The translations under genes and the position numbers were made by a program. This document shows, piece by piece, positions 13,737-19,629 of a DNA stretch of 19,629 nt. The stretch is from contig JAZDHC010000037.1 of the NCBI GenBank assembly GCA_043806395.1, positions 1 through 19,629 of the forward strand. The letters run 5' to 3'. The number at the start of each line of letters is the position of its first letter. Within the stretch, counting starts at the first letter, position 1. The notes below the pieces were generated by a model that saw nothing but the letters and a program-made list of their open reading frames with translations, was not told where the DNA came from and did no database searches. Source of the DNA: CG2-30-40-21 sp043806395. GTDB lineage: Bacteria > UBA9089 > CG2-30-40-21.

Positions 13737-14791
13737 ACTTCTCCTATGAGTTTTACCACCAGATCACCAACATCTGATGTAGACATACCCATTCTCCCGG
13801 CAGCCAGATCCTTCAAATAACCTTCAGAAAGCACCTTAATAACCGTATTCTCTATAAGCCTTGCTGCTTTTTCTTCTTTGAGAAAATCAAGCATCATGGA
13901 ACCTGCAAGAATGGTGGCAATAGGGTTTATTTCATTTTTACCGGTATATTTAGGGGCAGAGCCATGAATTGGTTCAAACATGGATACTCCCTTTGGATTG
14001 ATATTGCCTCCTGCGGCCACACCCATTCCACCCTGAACCATTGCCCCAAGGTCAGTGATAATATCACCAAATAGATTACAGGTTACAATAACATCAAACC
14101 ATTCCGGGTTTTTAACCATCCACATGCAAGCAGCATCCACATAGGCATGATCACACTCCACAGTTGGATAGTCCTTTGCCACCTCTTTGAATGTTCTCTG
14201 CCACAGGTCATGCCCATATGTCAAAACATTTGACTTATCACAAAGGGTAAGTTTTTTTCGAGGTCTTTTTTGTGCAAGCTCAAAGGCATACCTGATACAT
14301 CTCTCTGTTCCCTTACGGGTATATATTGCCTCTTGAGTTGCGACCTCATCGGGTGTCCCCTTTTTTAAGAAGCCACCAACACCGCAATAAAGACACTCTG
14401 TATTTTCTCTAACAACTATAAAGTCAATATCTTGTGGTCCCTTACCCTTGATAGGGGTTTCTACACCTGGATAAAGTTTTATTGGTCTGAGATTGATATA
14501 CTGATCAAGGCTAAATCTGAGTTTTAACAATAATCCTTTTTCCAGAACACCCGGGGCAACATCTGGATGTCCCACAGCACCAAGGTAAATAGCATCGTAC
14601 TGTTTCAGCTCTTCAATGGCAGAATCAGGCAATATTTCCCCTGTTTTAAGATACCTGTCCCCACCAAAATCATAGGATGTAAATTCAAACCCTATATTGC
14701 ACCTATCCCCTGCAACCTTTAATACCTTTAACCCTTCCCTGATAATCTCTGGTCCTACCCCATCACCCGGGATAACTGCTATTTTGTACAT
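13733..14791 (-). CDS. leuB: 3-isopropylmalate dehydrogenase (ICDH-like subtype)
   Basis: Oxidative decarboxylation of 3-isopropylmalate in leucine synthesis, and probably of 3-methylmalate from the CimA route. Beta-decarboxylating dehydrogenase fold: IPGDGVGPE at 7-15; substrate segment LEKGLLLKLR (83-92) keeps the Glu and the Leu pair that bind the isopropyl group in LeuB; NLRP (100-103), REN (128-130), catalytic Lys186 in CDKSN and metal ligands D219, D243 and D247. The ENTECLYCG block is of the isocitrate/tartrate dehydrogenase-like and archaeal LeuB type, not the VRELTGG of E. coli LeuB. The cofactor loop GSAPKYTGKNEIN carries Lys281, Tyr282 and Ile288 where NAD-type LeuB has Asp, Ile and Ala. 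GGAGG precedes ATG 14791. The leu context supports LeuB; isocitrate or tartrate dehydrogenase is the alternative. Confidence 0.87.
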   Translation of the reverse strand: MYKIAVIPGDGVGPEIIREGLKVLKVAGDRCNIGFEFTSYDFGGDRYLKTGEILPDSAIEELKQYDAIYLGAVGHPDVAPGVLEKGLLLKLRFSLDQYINLRPIKLYPGVETPIKGKGPQDIDFIVVRENTECLYCGVGGFLKKGTPDEVATQEAIYTRKGTERCIRYAFELAQKRPRKKLTLCDKSNVLTYGHDLWQRTFKEVAKDYPTVECDHAYVDAACMWMVKNPEWFDVIVTCNLFGDIITDLGAMVQGGMGVAAGGNINPKGVSMFEPIHGSAPKYTGKNEINPIATILAGSMMLDFLKEEKAARLIENTVIKVLSEGYLKDLAAGRMGMSTSDVGDLVVKLIGEV

Positions 14792-14805
14792 GTATGCCTC
14801 CTTAA

Positions 14806-15369
14806 TTAAAATACATCCGTTAAATTCACCTTAAGCCCTTGTATCATCCTTACTTCCACCACATCCTGCTGGAAAAATATCCCCTTTGATTCATATTTCC
14901 CACCCTCCATAACAAAAACCTCAACCTTTTGTTCCTTTGGGTCAACTATCCAATATTCTCTAACCCCAAATCTCTGATAGAGCGCCTTCTTCAGCAAGAC
15001 ATCCATTTGTAATGTAGTCGGAGAAAGTATTTCGATAACCAGATCCGGGGCACCGAAAATGGCTTTTTCCTTTATAATATCTAATCTTTTCTTGGAGACA
15101 TAGACAATATCCGGCTGCACAACATTTGTGGAGCCAAAAACAATATCAACAGGTGAATTAAACACCTCTCCCATATCATGGTCTTTAACAAACTCCCAGA
15201 TAATAAAGGCTAAGTTTCTTGAGATAGCCTGATGATATATCAAAGGGGCTGCGGTCATGAATAAGTCACCTCCTATTACCTGATAGGTTTTGCCATCATT
15301 AGGCAATGTTAAATAATCCTCATATGTCCAGATATCCTCTCTTAAGTCTACGGCAAGGGCATTTGACAT
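14806..15369 (-). CDS. Uma2 family (DUF820) putative endonuclease
   Basis: Restriction-endonuclease-like fold of the Uma2/DUF820 family, abundant in cyanobacteria and other bacteria; function is unproven. It begins with WTYEDYLTLPNDGKTYQVIGGDL, then the core: VQPDIVYVS with Asp87, PDLVIEILSPTT with Asp109 and Glu113, and DVLLKKALYQRFGVREYWIVDP with Lys127/128, giving a PD-(D/E)xK-like set. Length (187 aa) is typical. GGAGGTGA precedes ATG 15369 by about 7 nt, a strong site. It lies 19 bp after leuD and 14 bp before leuB, fully inside the leu transcript, although it has no evident role in leucine synthesis. These genes often behave as solitary mobile cargo, so recent insertion is possible; the codon use does not look different by eye. 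Confidence 0.9.
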   Translation of the reverse strand: MSNALAVDLREDIWTYEDYLTLPNDGKTYQVIGGDLFMTAAPLIYHQAISRNLAFIIWEFVKDHDMGEVFNSPVDIVFGSTNVVQPDIVYVSKKRLDIIKEKAIFGAPDLVIEILSPTTLQMDVLLKKALYQRFGVREYWIVDPKEQKVEVFVMEGGKYESKGIFFQQDVVEVRMIQGLKVNLTDVF

Positions 15370-15388
15370 ATAAATTCACCTCCGCACA

Positions 15389-15898
15389 TTAGTTCATACC
15401 AACGGTTGATACTTGTTTCTCTCTAACATATTCCATCAACCCACCCGCACTAATCAACCTTTGCATAAACTCCGGAAAAGGGGCAGTAGTATACGATTTA
15501 CCTGTAGTGATATTTTTTATTATCCCGCAAGTAGTATCTATCTCAAGGATATCCTCATCCTTTGTTTCACTGGCTGCCTCCGGACAGACAACAATGGGTA
15601 ATCCGATATTTATGGCATTACGATAGAATATTCGAGCAAAGGATGATGCAATAACACAGGCAATGCCACATGCCTTAATAGCAATGGGTGCATGCTCCCT
15701 GGAAGAGCCGCAACCAAAGTTTTTGCTTGCCACCATAACCTCACCAGAGGAGACCCTGCCCGGAAATGTGGGATCTATCCCGACCATACAATACTTTGCC
15801 AGCTCAGCTGGATTTGTGGTGTCAAGATAAACCGCAGGAATAATATCATCCGTGTTTACATTATCACCAAACCTATGAATCTTTCCTTTTATAATCAT
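15389..15898 (-). CDS. leuD: 3-isopropylmalate dehydratase small subunit
   Basis: Small (swivel) subunit of isopropylmalate isomerase, working with LeuC. The 169-aa product is of the short archaeal-like type: FGDNVNTDDIIPA near the N terminus, GCGSSREHAP in the middle, then SSFARIFYRNAINIGLP, with LISAGGLMEYV near the end. ATG 15898 has GGAGG 6 nt upstream (15905-15909). The reading frame stays open up to 15922, but those extra codons come from the adjacent heptamer repeat, so the upstream start is rejected. It is separated from leuC by the response-regulator gene, which is unusual, and is followed after 19 bp by the Uma2 gene. It should also act on citramalate for isoleucine. Confidence 0.94.
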   Translation of the reverse strand: MIIKGKIHRFGDNVNTDDIIPAVYLDTTNPAELAKYCMVGIDPTFPGRVSSGEVMVASKNFGCGSSREHAPIAIKACGIACVIASSFARIFYRNAINIGLPIVVCPEAASETKDEDILEIDTTCGIIKNITTGKSYTTAPFPEFMQRLISAGGLMEYVREKQVSTVGMN

Positions 15899-15911
15899 TG
15901 TTATCCTCCAG

Positions 15912-16005
15912 TCATTGGTCATTGGTCATTGGTAATCGGTTATCGGTTATCGGTTATCGGTTATCGGTAATTATCTGATACCTTATTGCCGATTACCGAT
16001 TACCC
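15912..16005. repeat. Heptamer tandem array with inverted copies
   Basis: Eight tandem 7-bp units on the plus strand: TCATTGG x3 (15912-15932), TAATCGG (15933-15939) and TTATCGG x4 (15940-15967). After TAATTATCTGATACC come inverted copies TTGCCGATTACCGATTACCC (15986-16005). The two halves can form a hairpin. It fills the spacer between the response regulator and leuD and starts 2 bp from the leuD Shine-Dalgarno. Confidence 0.85.
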
Positions 16006-16020
16006 TACTACCTCACCCAA

Positions 16021-16401
16021 TTAATGGTGAGTAATTCTCTCCAAAATAGAAGTTATTCTTCCATGCACATTTGTTAAATCAAAGGGCTTGATGATATAAT
16101 CTGCTGCACCAAGGGAATAGCCCAGATTAATATCATCTGCAGTCCCTTCTACGGTAATGAATATAACCGGTATTTTCTTTAATTTATCGTCTTGTTTCAG
16201 TTTTGCACATACCTCATATCCGGTCATGCCAGGCATTAGCACATCAAGAAGAATCAGATCCGGTATAAACTCCGCAGCTAATGCCAACCCATTATCCCCT
16301 CTGTATGCTCCCTTTATAGAAAACCCTTGTGAGTCTAAAAAATGACTAAGTACCTCCACAATAGCAATATTATCGTCAACAATCAATATCTTTTTTTTCA
16401 C
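16021..16401 (-). CDS. Single-domain response regulator (CheY-like receiver)
   Basis: A 126-aa stand-alone receiver domain without an output domain. Asp9 and Asp10 form the acidic pocket, Asp53 in LLDVLMPG is the phosphorylation site, Thr83 in FITVEG and Lys105 in IIKPF complete the active set, so it should be phosphorylatable. GAADYIIKPF and the MPGMTGYEVC helix are typical of CheY/PleD-type receivers. GTG 16401 is the likely start, with a G-rich site just upstream. It lies between leuC (157-bp gap) and leuD (122-bp gap), which hold repeats, and no histidine kinase is near. Its partner and output are unknown. It could have its own promoter in the 16402-16558 spacer, where I see none that is convincing. 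Confidence 0.93.
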   Translation of the reverse strand: MKKKILIVDDNIAIVEVLSHFLDSQGFSIKGAYRGDNGLALAAEFIPDLILLDVLMPGMTGYEVCAKLKQDDKLKKIPVIFITVEGTADDINLGYSLGAADYIIKPFDLTNVHGRITSILERITHH

Positions 16402-16496
16402 TTGTCCCCCCAGACTACAGAAAGGGCACTGTATGTATAAGTAAGCGTTCAGCCATCAGCTTTCAATGACGCAATCCTTTCCTCGTTCCAAAGCGA

Positions 16497-16523
16497 TGTA
16501 GGGGCAAACCTATGTGTTCGCCC
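16497..16523. repeat. Palindromic repeat downstream of leuC
   Basis: On the leu mRNA strand GGGCGAAC (16516-16523) pairs with GTTTGCCC (16502-16509), 8 bp with one G-U, around a 6-nt loop. It lies 36 bp after the leuC stop. It resembles the element at 11217-11251. Preceding plus-strand bases (16441-16471) also look repeat-like (GCGTTCAGCCATCAGC). Confidence 0.55.
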
Positions 16524-16558
16524 TCTTGTCCCTTTTTTTGAACCATGCCCAAATATGC

Positions 16559-17818
16559 CTACAATACCTCTTCCGGTGATGCAATTCTTCCCAAAATGCA
16601 GGATGCAGCGGCTATTGCTGGATTCGCCAGATATACCTCGCTCTTTGGATGTCCCATCCTGCCAACAAAGTTTCTATTTGTGGTGGCAATAGCCTTTTCC
16701 CCTTCAGCCAGAATACCCATATGTCCACCCAGACATGGTCCACAAGTAGGGGTAGAAACCACTGCCTGTGCCTCGATAAATATGTCAATCAGCCCTTCTT
16801 TTATGGCGAGCTGGTAAATTTTTTGAGTTGCTGGAATAATTATCAACCTTACCTCTGGATGAACCTTTCTGCCCTTTAAGACACTCGCTGCCATTCGCAG
16901 GTCTTCTATTCTTCCGTTGGTACATGAGCCAATGATCCCTTGATCTATCTTTATATCTCCAACCTGACTGATTGGTTTTGTATTGGATGGAAGGTGAGGA
17001 AAGGCTACCTGTGGTTCAATATGACTACAATCAAATTCATAAACCTCTTTGTATTTAGCATTGTCATCACTTGCATACATCTTGTATGCCCTCTTTGCTC
17101 GTCCCTTCACATATTCCAGTGTAATATCATCTGGTGCAATGATCCCGCACTTCCCGCCAGCCTCAATAGCCATATTGGACATGGTAAATCTGTCAGACAT
17201 GGGCAAAGATGAAATAACCTCACCAGTAAATTCCATAGCAGCATAGTTTGCCCCATCAACACCTATTCTTCCGATGGTGGACAATATTAAATCCTTACCA
17301 CCCACCCATTTATTCAGCCTGCCGGAATAAACAAATTTTATAGATTCCGGCACCATAAACCATATTTGACCAGTAGCCATAACCGCAGCCAGATCAGTGC
17401 TGCCAATGCCCGTAGCAAATGCCCCTAATGCCCCATAGGTACAGGTATGAGAATCAGCCCCAATGATTATATCCCCGGGCAATACCAATCCCGCCTCTGG
17501 AAGCAGGGCATGTTCAATCCCCATTCGTCCAACCTCAAAATAATTGGTAATATTATACTTTTTAGCAAATTCCCGCAGCATCTTGCATTGCTGAGCAGCC
17601 CTTACATCCTTATTCGGGGCAAAATGGTCAGGGACAAGTACTACCCTATCCCTATCAAACACAGCCTCAAGCCCCAATTTTTCAAACTCAACAATAGCCA
17701 ATGGTGTGGTAATATCATTTCCAAGGGCAATATCCACACCTACCTCAATCAATTCTCCAGGAGATACATCTCGTCCAAGATGTGCCCCAAGTATCTTTTC
17801 AGCAATAGTCTTTCCCAT
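16559..17818 (-). CDS. leuC: 3-isopropylmalate dehydratase large subunit
   Basis: Catalytic [4Fe-4S] subunit of isopropylmalate isomerase (aconitase family). The three cluster cysteines are C299 in GSCTNGR and C359 and C362 in PTCGPCLGG. Earlier blocks are DHFAPNKD (64-71), GADSHTCTYGALGAFATGIGSTDLAAV (120-146) and NFVGRMGHPKSEVYLANPAIAAAS (383-406). Length (419 aa) and sequence are of the short archaeal-like LeuC/HacA type and match the short LeuD here. AGGAAGG lies about 9 nt before ATG 17818; the gap from leuA is only 6 bp. It presumably serves both leucine and citramalate pathways. Confidence 0.96.
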   Translation of the reverse strand: MGKTIAEKILGAHLGRDVSPGELIEVGVDIALGNDITTPLAIVEFEKLGLEAVFDRDRVVLVPDHFAPNKDVRAAQQCKMLREFAKKYNITNYFEVGRMGIEHALLPEAGLVLPGDIIIGADSHTCTYGALGAFATGIGSTDLAAVMATGQIWFMVPESIKFVYSGRLNKWVGGKDLILSTIGRIGVDGANYAAMEFTGEVISSLPMSDRFTMSNMAIEAGGKCGIIAPDDITLEYVKGRAKRAYKMYASDDNAKYKEVYEFDCSHIEPQVAFPHLPSNTKPISQVGDIKIDQGIIGSCTNGRIEDLRMAASVLKGRKVHPEVRLIIIPATQKIYQLAIKEGLIDIFIEAQAVVSTPTCGPCLGGHMGILAEGEKAIATTNRNFVGRMGHPKSEVYLANPAIAAASCILGRIASPEEVL

Positions 17819-17824
17819 ATCGTT

Positions 17825-19336
17825 TTACCTTCCTATCATTTTATTCACTGCATTCACATATGCCTTTGCCGAGGCAACCACAATATCCGTATCTATCCCT
17901 CGCCCGGCAAATAGCCTTCCATCTGACTCAAGACGAATATTCACCTCGCCTACAGCATCATTACCACCGCTCACTGCCTGCACAGAGTAATCAACTAATT
18001 TTAATGAAATATCCACTATTGCCCCAATGGCTTTGCCAATAGCATCAATTGGACCATCCCCATCCGCAGTTTTTTCTATTATCTCATCCGTCTGATTTTT
18101 AATAGCTACAGTAGCCACAGGGGTAATTCCTGGTGTTCCACAAATAATTTGCACCCTTTCCAATTGATATGTTTCCTTTATGTTCTTCTGTAATTCATCT
18201 GAAACAAGAGCCTCTAAATCGCTGTCTGTAATCTCCCTCTTTTTATCTGCCATTGCCTTAAACATGATGAAGGCTCTATTCAGCTCATCCTCGTTTAATT
18301 CATAACCCATATCCTGTAGCCTTACCTTAAAGGCATGCCGTCCGGAAAGCTTTCCCAAGACAAGCTTGTTTTCTTTTAAGCCAATACTCTCCGGGGTCAT
18401 GATCTCATATGTTGTTTTTTCTTTTAATACCCCATCCTGATGAATGCCTGCCTCATGGGCAAAGGCATTGGCGCCAACAATGGCTTTATTTGGCTGGACA
18501 ATCATACCAGTTGCCCTGCTTACAAGACGGGATATTTTGTGAATTTGGGTAGTATCAATCCCGCATGTAACCCCAAACAGGTCTTTCCGAGTATTTATAG
18601 CCATAACAATCTCTTCCATAGCCGCATTTCCAGCCCTCTCACCAATACCATTTATGGTGCATTCTACCTGTCTTGCCCCGGCAGCAATAGCAGCCAGAGA
18701 ATTAGCCGTGGCTAATCCTAAATCATTATGGCAATGGACACTTAACACCGCCTTAGAAATATTTGGGACATTGGCAATAATATTACGGATAAGGTTACCA
18801 TACTCCTTGGGGATAGAATAACCAACCGTATCAGGGATATTAACCGTAGTGGCACCAGCATTGATAACAGCCTCAATCACTGCGTAGAGAAATTCAGGCT
18901 CTGTTCGTGAAGCATCCTCTGGTGAAAACTCTATATCTTCAATATATCCTTTAGCTTGTTTTACCCCTTCAACTGCTAACCGAATAATTTCCTCTTTAGC
19001 CTTGTTAAGCTTATATTTCCTATGAATTTCTGATGTCGCCAGAAAAACATGAATCCGTGGTCTTTTAGCATAGTTTACTGCCTCAGCCGCGAGATCAATA
19101 TCTGCTGGTACAGCCCGTGCCAATCCACAGATAATTGGCCCCTCTACCTCTTGAGCTATCAATCTTACTGCCTCAAAATCACCCTCTGAGGTAATAGGAA
19201 ATCCTGCCTCAATAATATCTACCCCGAGTTTTGCCAACTGCTTGGCTATCTCTAACTTTTGCCTTATTTCCAGACTTGCACCAGGAGACTGTTCCCCATC
19301 CCGCAAGGTGGTATCAAATATAAATATTTTTTCCAT
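17825..19336 (-). CDS. leuA: 2-isopropylmalate synthase
   Basis: First committed enzyme of leucine synthesis (acetyl-CoA plus 2-oxoisovalerate). DRE-TIM barrel: FDTTLRDGEQSPG near residues 7-19, EAGFPITSEGDFEAV, the metal site HCHND and GIGERAGNAA, then AFAHEAGIHQDG in the lid. The C-terminal regulatory domain (about 385-503) carries DGDGPIDAIGKAI, the leucine-feedback fold. Length (503 aa) is standard for the long bacterial form. ATG 19336 has AGGAAG 9 nt upstream; an in-frame TTG at 19342 is less likely. It heads the leu-asd unit behind a good promoter (19386-19413). The leader is only about 40 nt, so classical attenuation or a T-box is not expected; control is more likely by a repressor or by feedback. 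Confidence 0.96.
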   Translation of the reverse strand: MEKIFIFDTTLRDGEQSPGASLEIRQKLEIAKQLAKLGVDIIEAGFPITSEGDFEAVRLIAQEVEGPIICGLARAVPADIDLAAEAVNYAKRPRIHVFLATSEIHRKYKLNKAKEEIIRLAVEGVKQAKGYIEDIEFSPEDASRTEPEFLYAVIEAVINAGATTVNIPDTVGYSIPKEYGNLIRNIIANVPNISKAVLSVHCHNDLGLATANSLAAIAAGARQVECTINGIGERAGNAAMEEIVMAINTRKDLFGVTCGIDTTQIHKISRLVSRATGMIVQPNKAIVGANAFAHEAGIHQDGVLKEKTTYEIMTPESIGLKENKLVLGKLSGRHAFKVRLQDMGYELNEDELNRAFIMFKAMADKKREITDSDLEALVSDELQKNIKETYQLERVQIICGTPGITPVATVAIKNQTDEIIEKTADGDGPIDAIGKAIGAIVDISLKLVDYSVQAVSGGNDAVGEVNIRLESDGRLFAGRGIDTDIVVASAKAYVNAVNKMIGR

Positions 19337-19385
19337 GATCAACCACTTCCTATCAACCTATCAACTGATTGTTTATATGTTAATA

Positions 19386-19413
19386 ATTATACACAAAAAT
19401 ATCAAAAAGTCAA
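19386..19413 (-). promoter_or_regulatory. Promoter of the leu-asd unit
   Basis: On the minus strand, TTGACT (19408-19413), a 16-bp spacer, then a perfect TATAAT (19386-19391). Predicted start about 19379, giving a leader of roughly 40 nt before leuA. Confidence 0.65.
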
Positions 19414-19449
19414 TTCTTTTCTCATCAAAAATATAATCATCGTATCAGA

Positions 19450-19510
19450 GGAGATATACTCCAGCTGATTTGTAGTCTTTGTAGCGGTAAAATACCAGAG
19501 GTGCTACCGC
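19450..19510. repeat. Two short inverted repeats in the divergent promoter region
   Basis: GGAGATATACTCC (19450-19462) is a near-perfect palindrome. Further right GCGGTA (19484-19489) pairs with TACCGC (19505-19510), enclosing CCAGAGGTGCTACC, the 14-mer also present in the cimA 5' end. Either could be an operator or repeat debris. Confidence 0.4.
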
Positions 19511-19527
19511 ACAGGTTGAAAATTGTC

Positions 19528-19556
19528 TTGACAAATAGGGTGCATTACGGTATACT
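19528..19556 (+). promoter_or_regulatory. Strong sigma-70-type promoter, nearly leaderless
   Basis: TTGACA (19528-19533), a 17-bp spacer, then TATACT (19551-19556). The start codon ATG follows only 7 bp after the -10 box, so transcripts should begin at or very near it. Confidence 0.75.
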
Positions 19557-19563
19557 TTTGAAA

Positions 19564-19629
19564 ATGGAGATGATAGAAACACTCAAAGATTATTTTGAAA
19601 AAATAGATGCTGTTTTAATAGCATTTTTG
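19564..19629 (+). CDS. Partial gene, probable nucleotidyltransferase (MNT-like) N terminus
   Basis: Only the first 22 codons are in the window: MEMIETLKDYFEKIDAVLIAFL. A helix followed by a D-AVLIAFL strand is the usual lead-in to the FGS-x-A-x-G motif of minimal nucleotidyltransferases, often the antitoxin half of HEPN/MNT pairs, but the motif itself lies beyond the edge. ATG 19564 or 19570 may be used; a GGAG lies between the two, too close to serve either. With the -10 box ending at 19556, translation is likely leaderless. It is divergent from leuA. The family call is inference. Confidence 0.5.
   Translation, partial: MEMIETLKDYFEKIDAVLIAFL

Noticed and set aside
13733..14791. Assignment as isocitrate dehydrogenase because of the APKY cofactor loop and ENTE block
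   Set aside because: The Glu-x-Gly-Leu-Leu substrate segment and the position in a leu operon favour isopropylmalate dehydrogenase; kept as an alternative only.
15899..15922. Upstream start for leuD adding eight residues
   Set aside because: The extra codons come from the heptamer repeat and lie upstream of the GGAGG that serves ATG 15898.
15912..16005. CRISPR-like array
   Set aside because: Units are 7 bp with no spacers and no cas genes are present; it is a simple tandem repeat.
17447..17914. Plus-strand open frame of 155 codons over leuC and leuA
   Set aside because: Antisense shadow of conserved enzymes and crosses the leuA-leuC junction; no start signal.
19337..19385. Leader peptide, attenuator or T-box before leuA
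   Set aside because: The predicted leader is about 40 nt with no Leu-codon run, no T-box motif and no terminator hairpin.

Overview
The window is 19.6 kb of low-GC (roughly 40% by eye), gene-dense bacterial chromosome. It carries amino-acid biosynthesis genes plus a few translation and cell-division genes. A Gram-negative-type bacterium is suggested by a lipobox-bearing TPR lipoprotein of BamD-like layout and by a Zap-type division pair. The LeuC, LeuD and LeuB proteins are of the shorter, archaeal-like type found in many deep-branching bacteria. Together with the abundance of small palindromic and heptamer repeats, this makes a deep-branching or uncultured lineage plausible. I cannot name the phylum from sequence alone.

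Left part (1-5.4 kb): a B12-type radical SAM enzyme overlaps a YfhO-family polytopic membrane protein. A convergent RRM/glycine-rich RNA-binding protein follows, then about 430 bp without genes that holds a near-palindromic MITE-like element, then rpsT (S20), a small coiled-coil protein and zapA. Middle part (5.5-11.2 kb, + strand): a TPR lipoprotein, lysA, a tRNA-Leu(UAG) on the opposite strand, a membrane-anchored ComEA-like protein with two HhH domains, cimA, queC and an overlapping DUF366 gene.

Right part (11.3-19.3 kb, - strand): one long, tightly packed unit read leuA-leuC-response regulator-leuD-Uma2 family protein-leuB-HEAT repeat protein-asd-unknown protein. A good sigma-70-type promoter lies upstream of leuA. 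A divergent partial gene, probably a nucleotidyltransferase, runs off the right edge behind a near-perfect promoter that gives almost no leader.

The metabolic logic is clear. CimA (2-oxobutyrate from pyruvate, for isoleucine) and LeuA feed a shared LeuCD/LeuB set, while Asd and LysA belong to the aspartate/lysine branch. The unusual parts are the non-biosynthetic passengers in the leu-asd unit (orphan receiver domain, Uma2, HEAT protein, unknown protein), LeuB residues that resemble the NADP determinants of isocitrate dehydrogenase, the queC-DUF366 coupling, and small dispersed repeats that have entered coding sequence in at least three genes. I did not find a clear new defence or mobile system.
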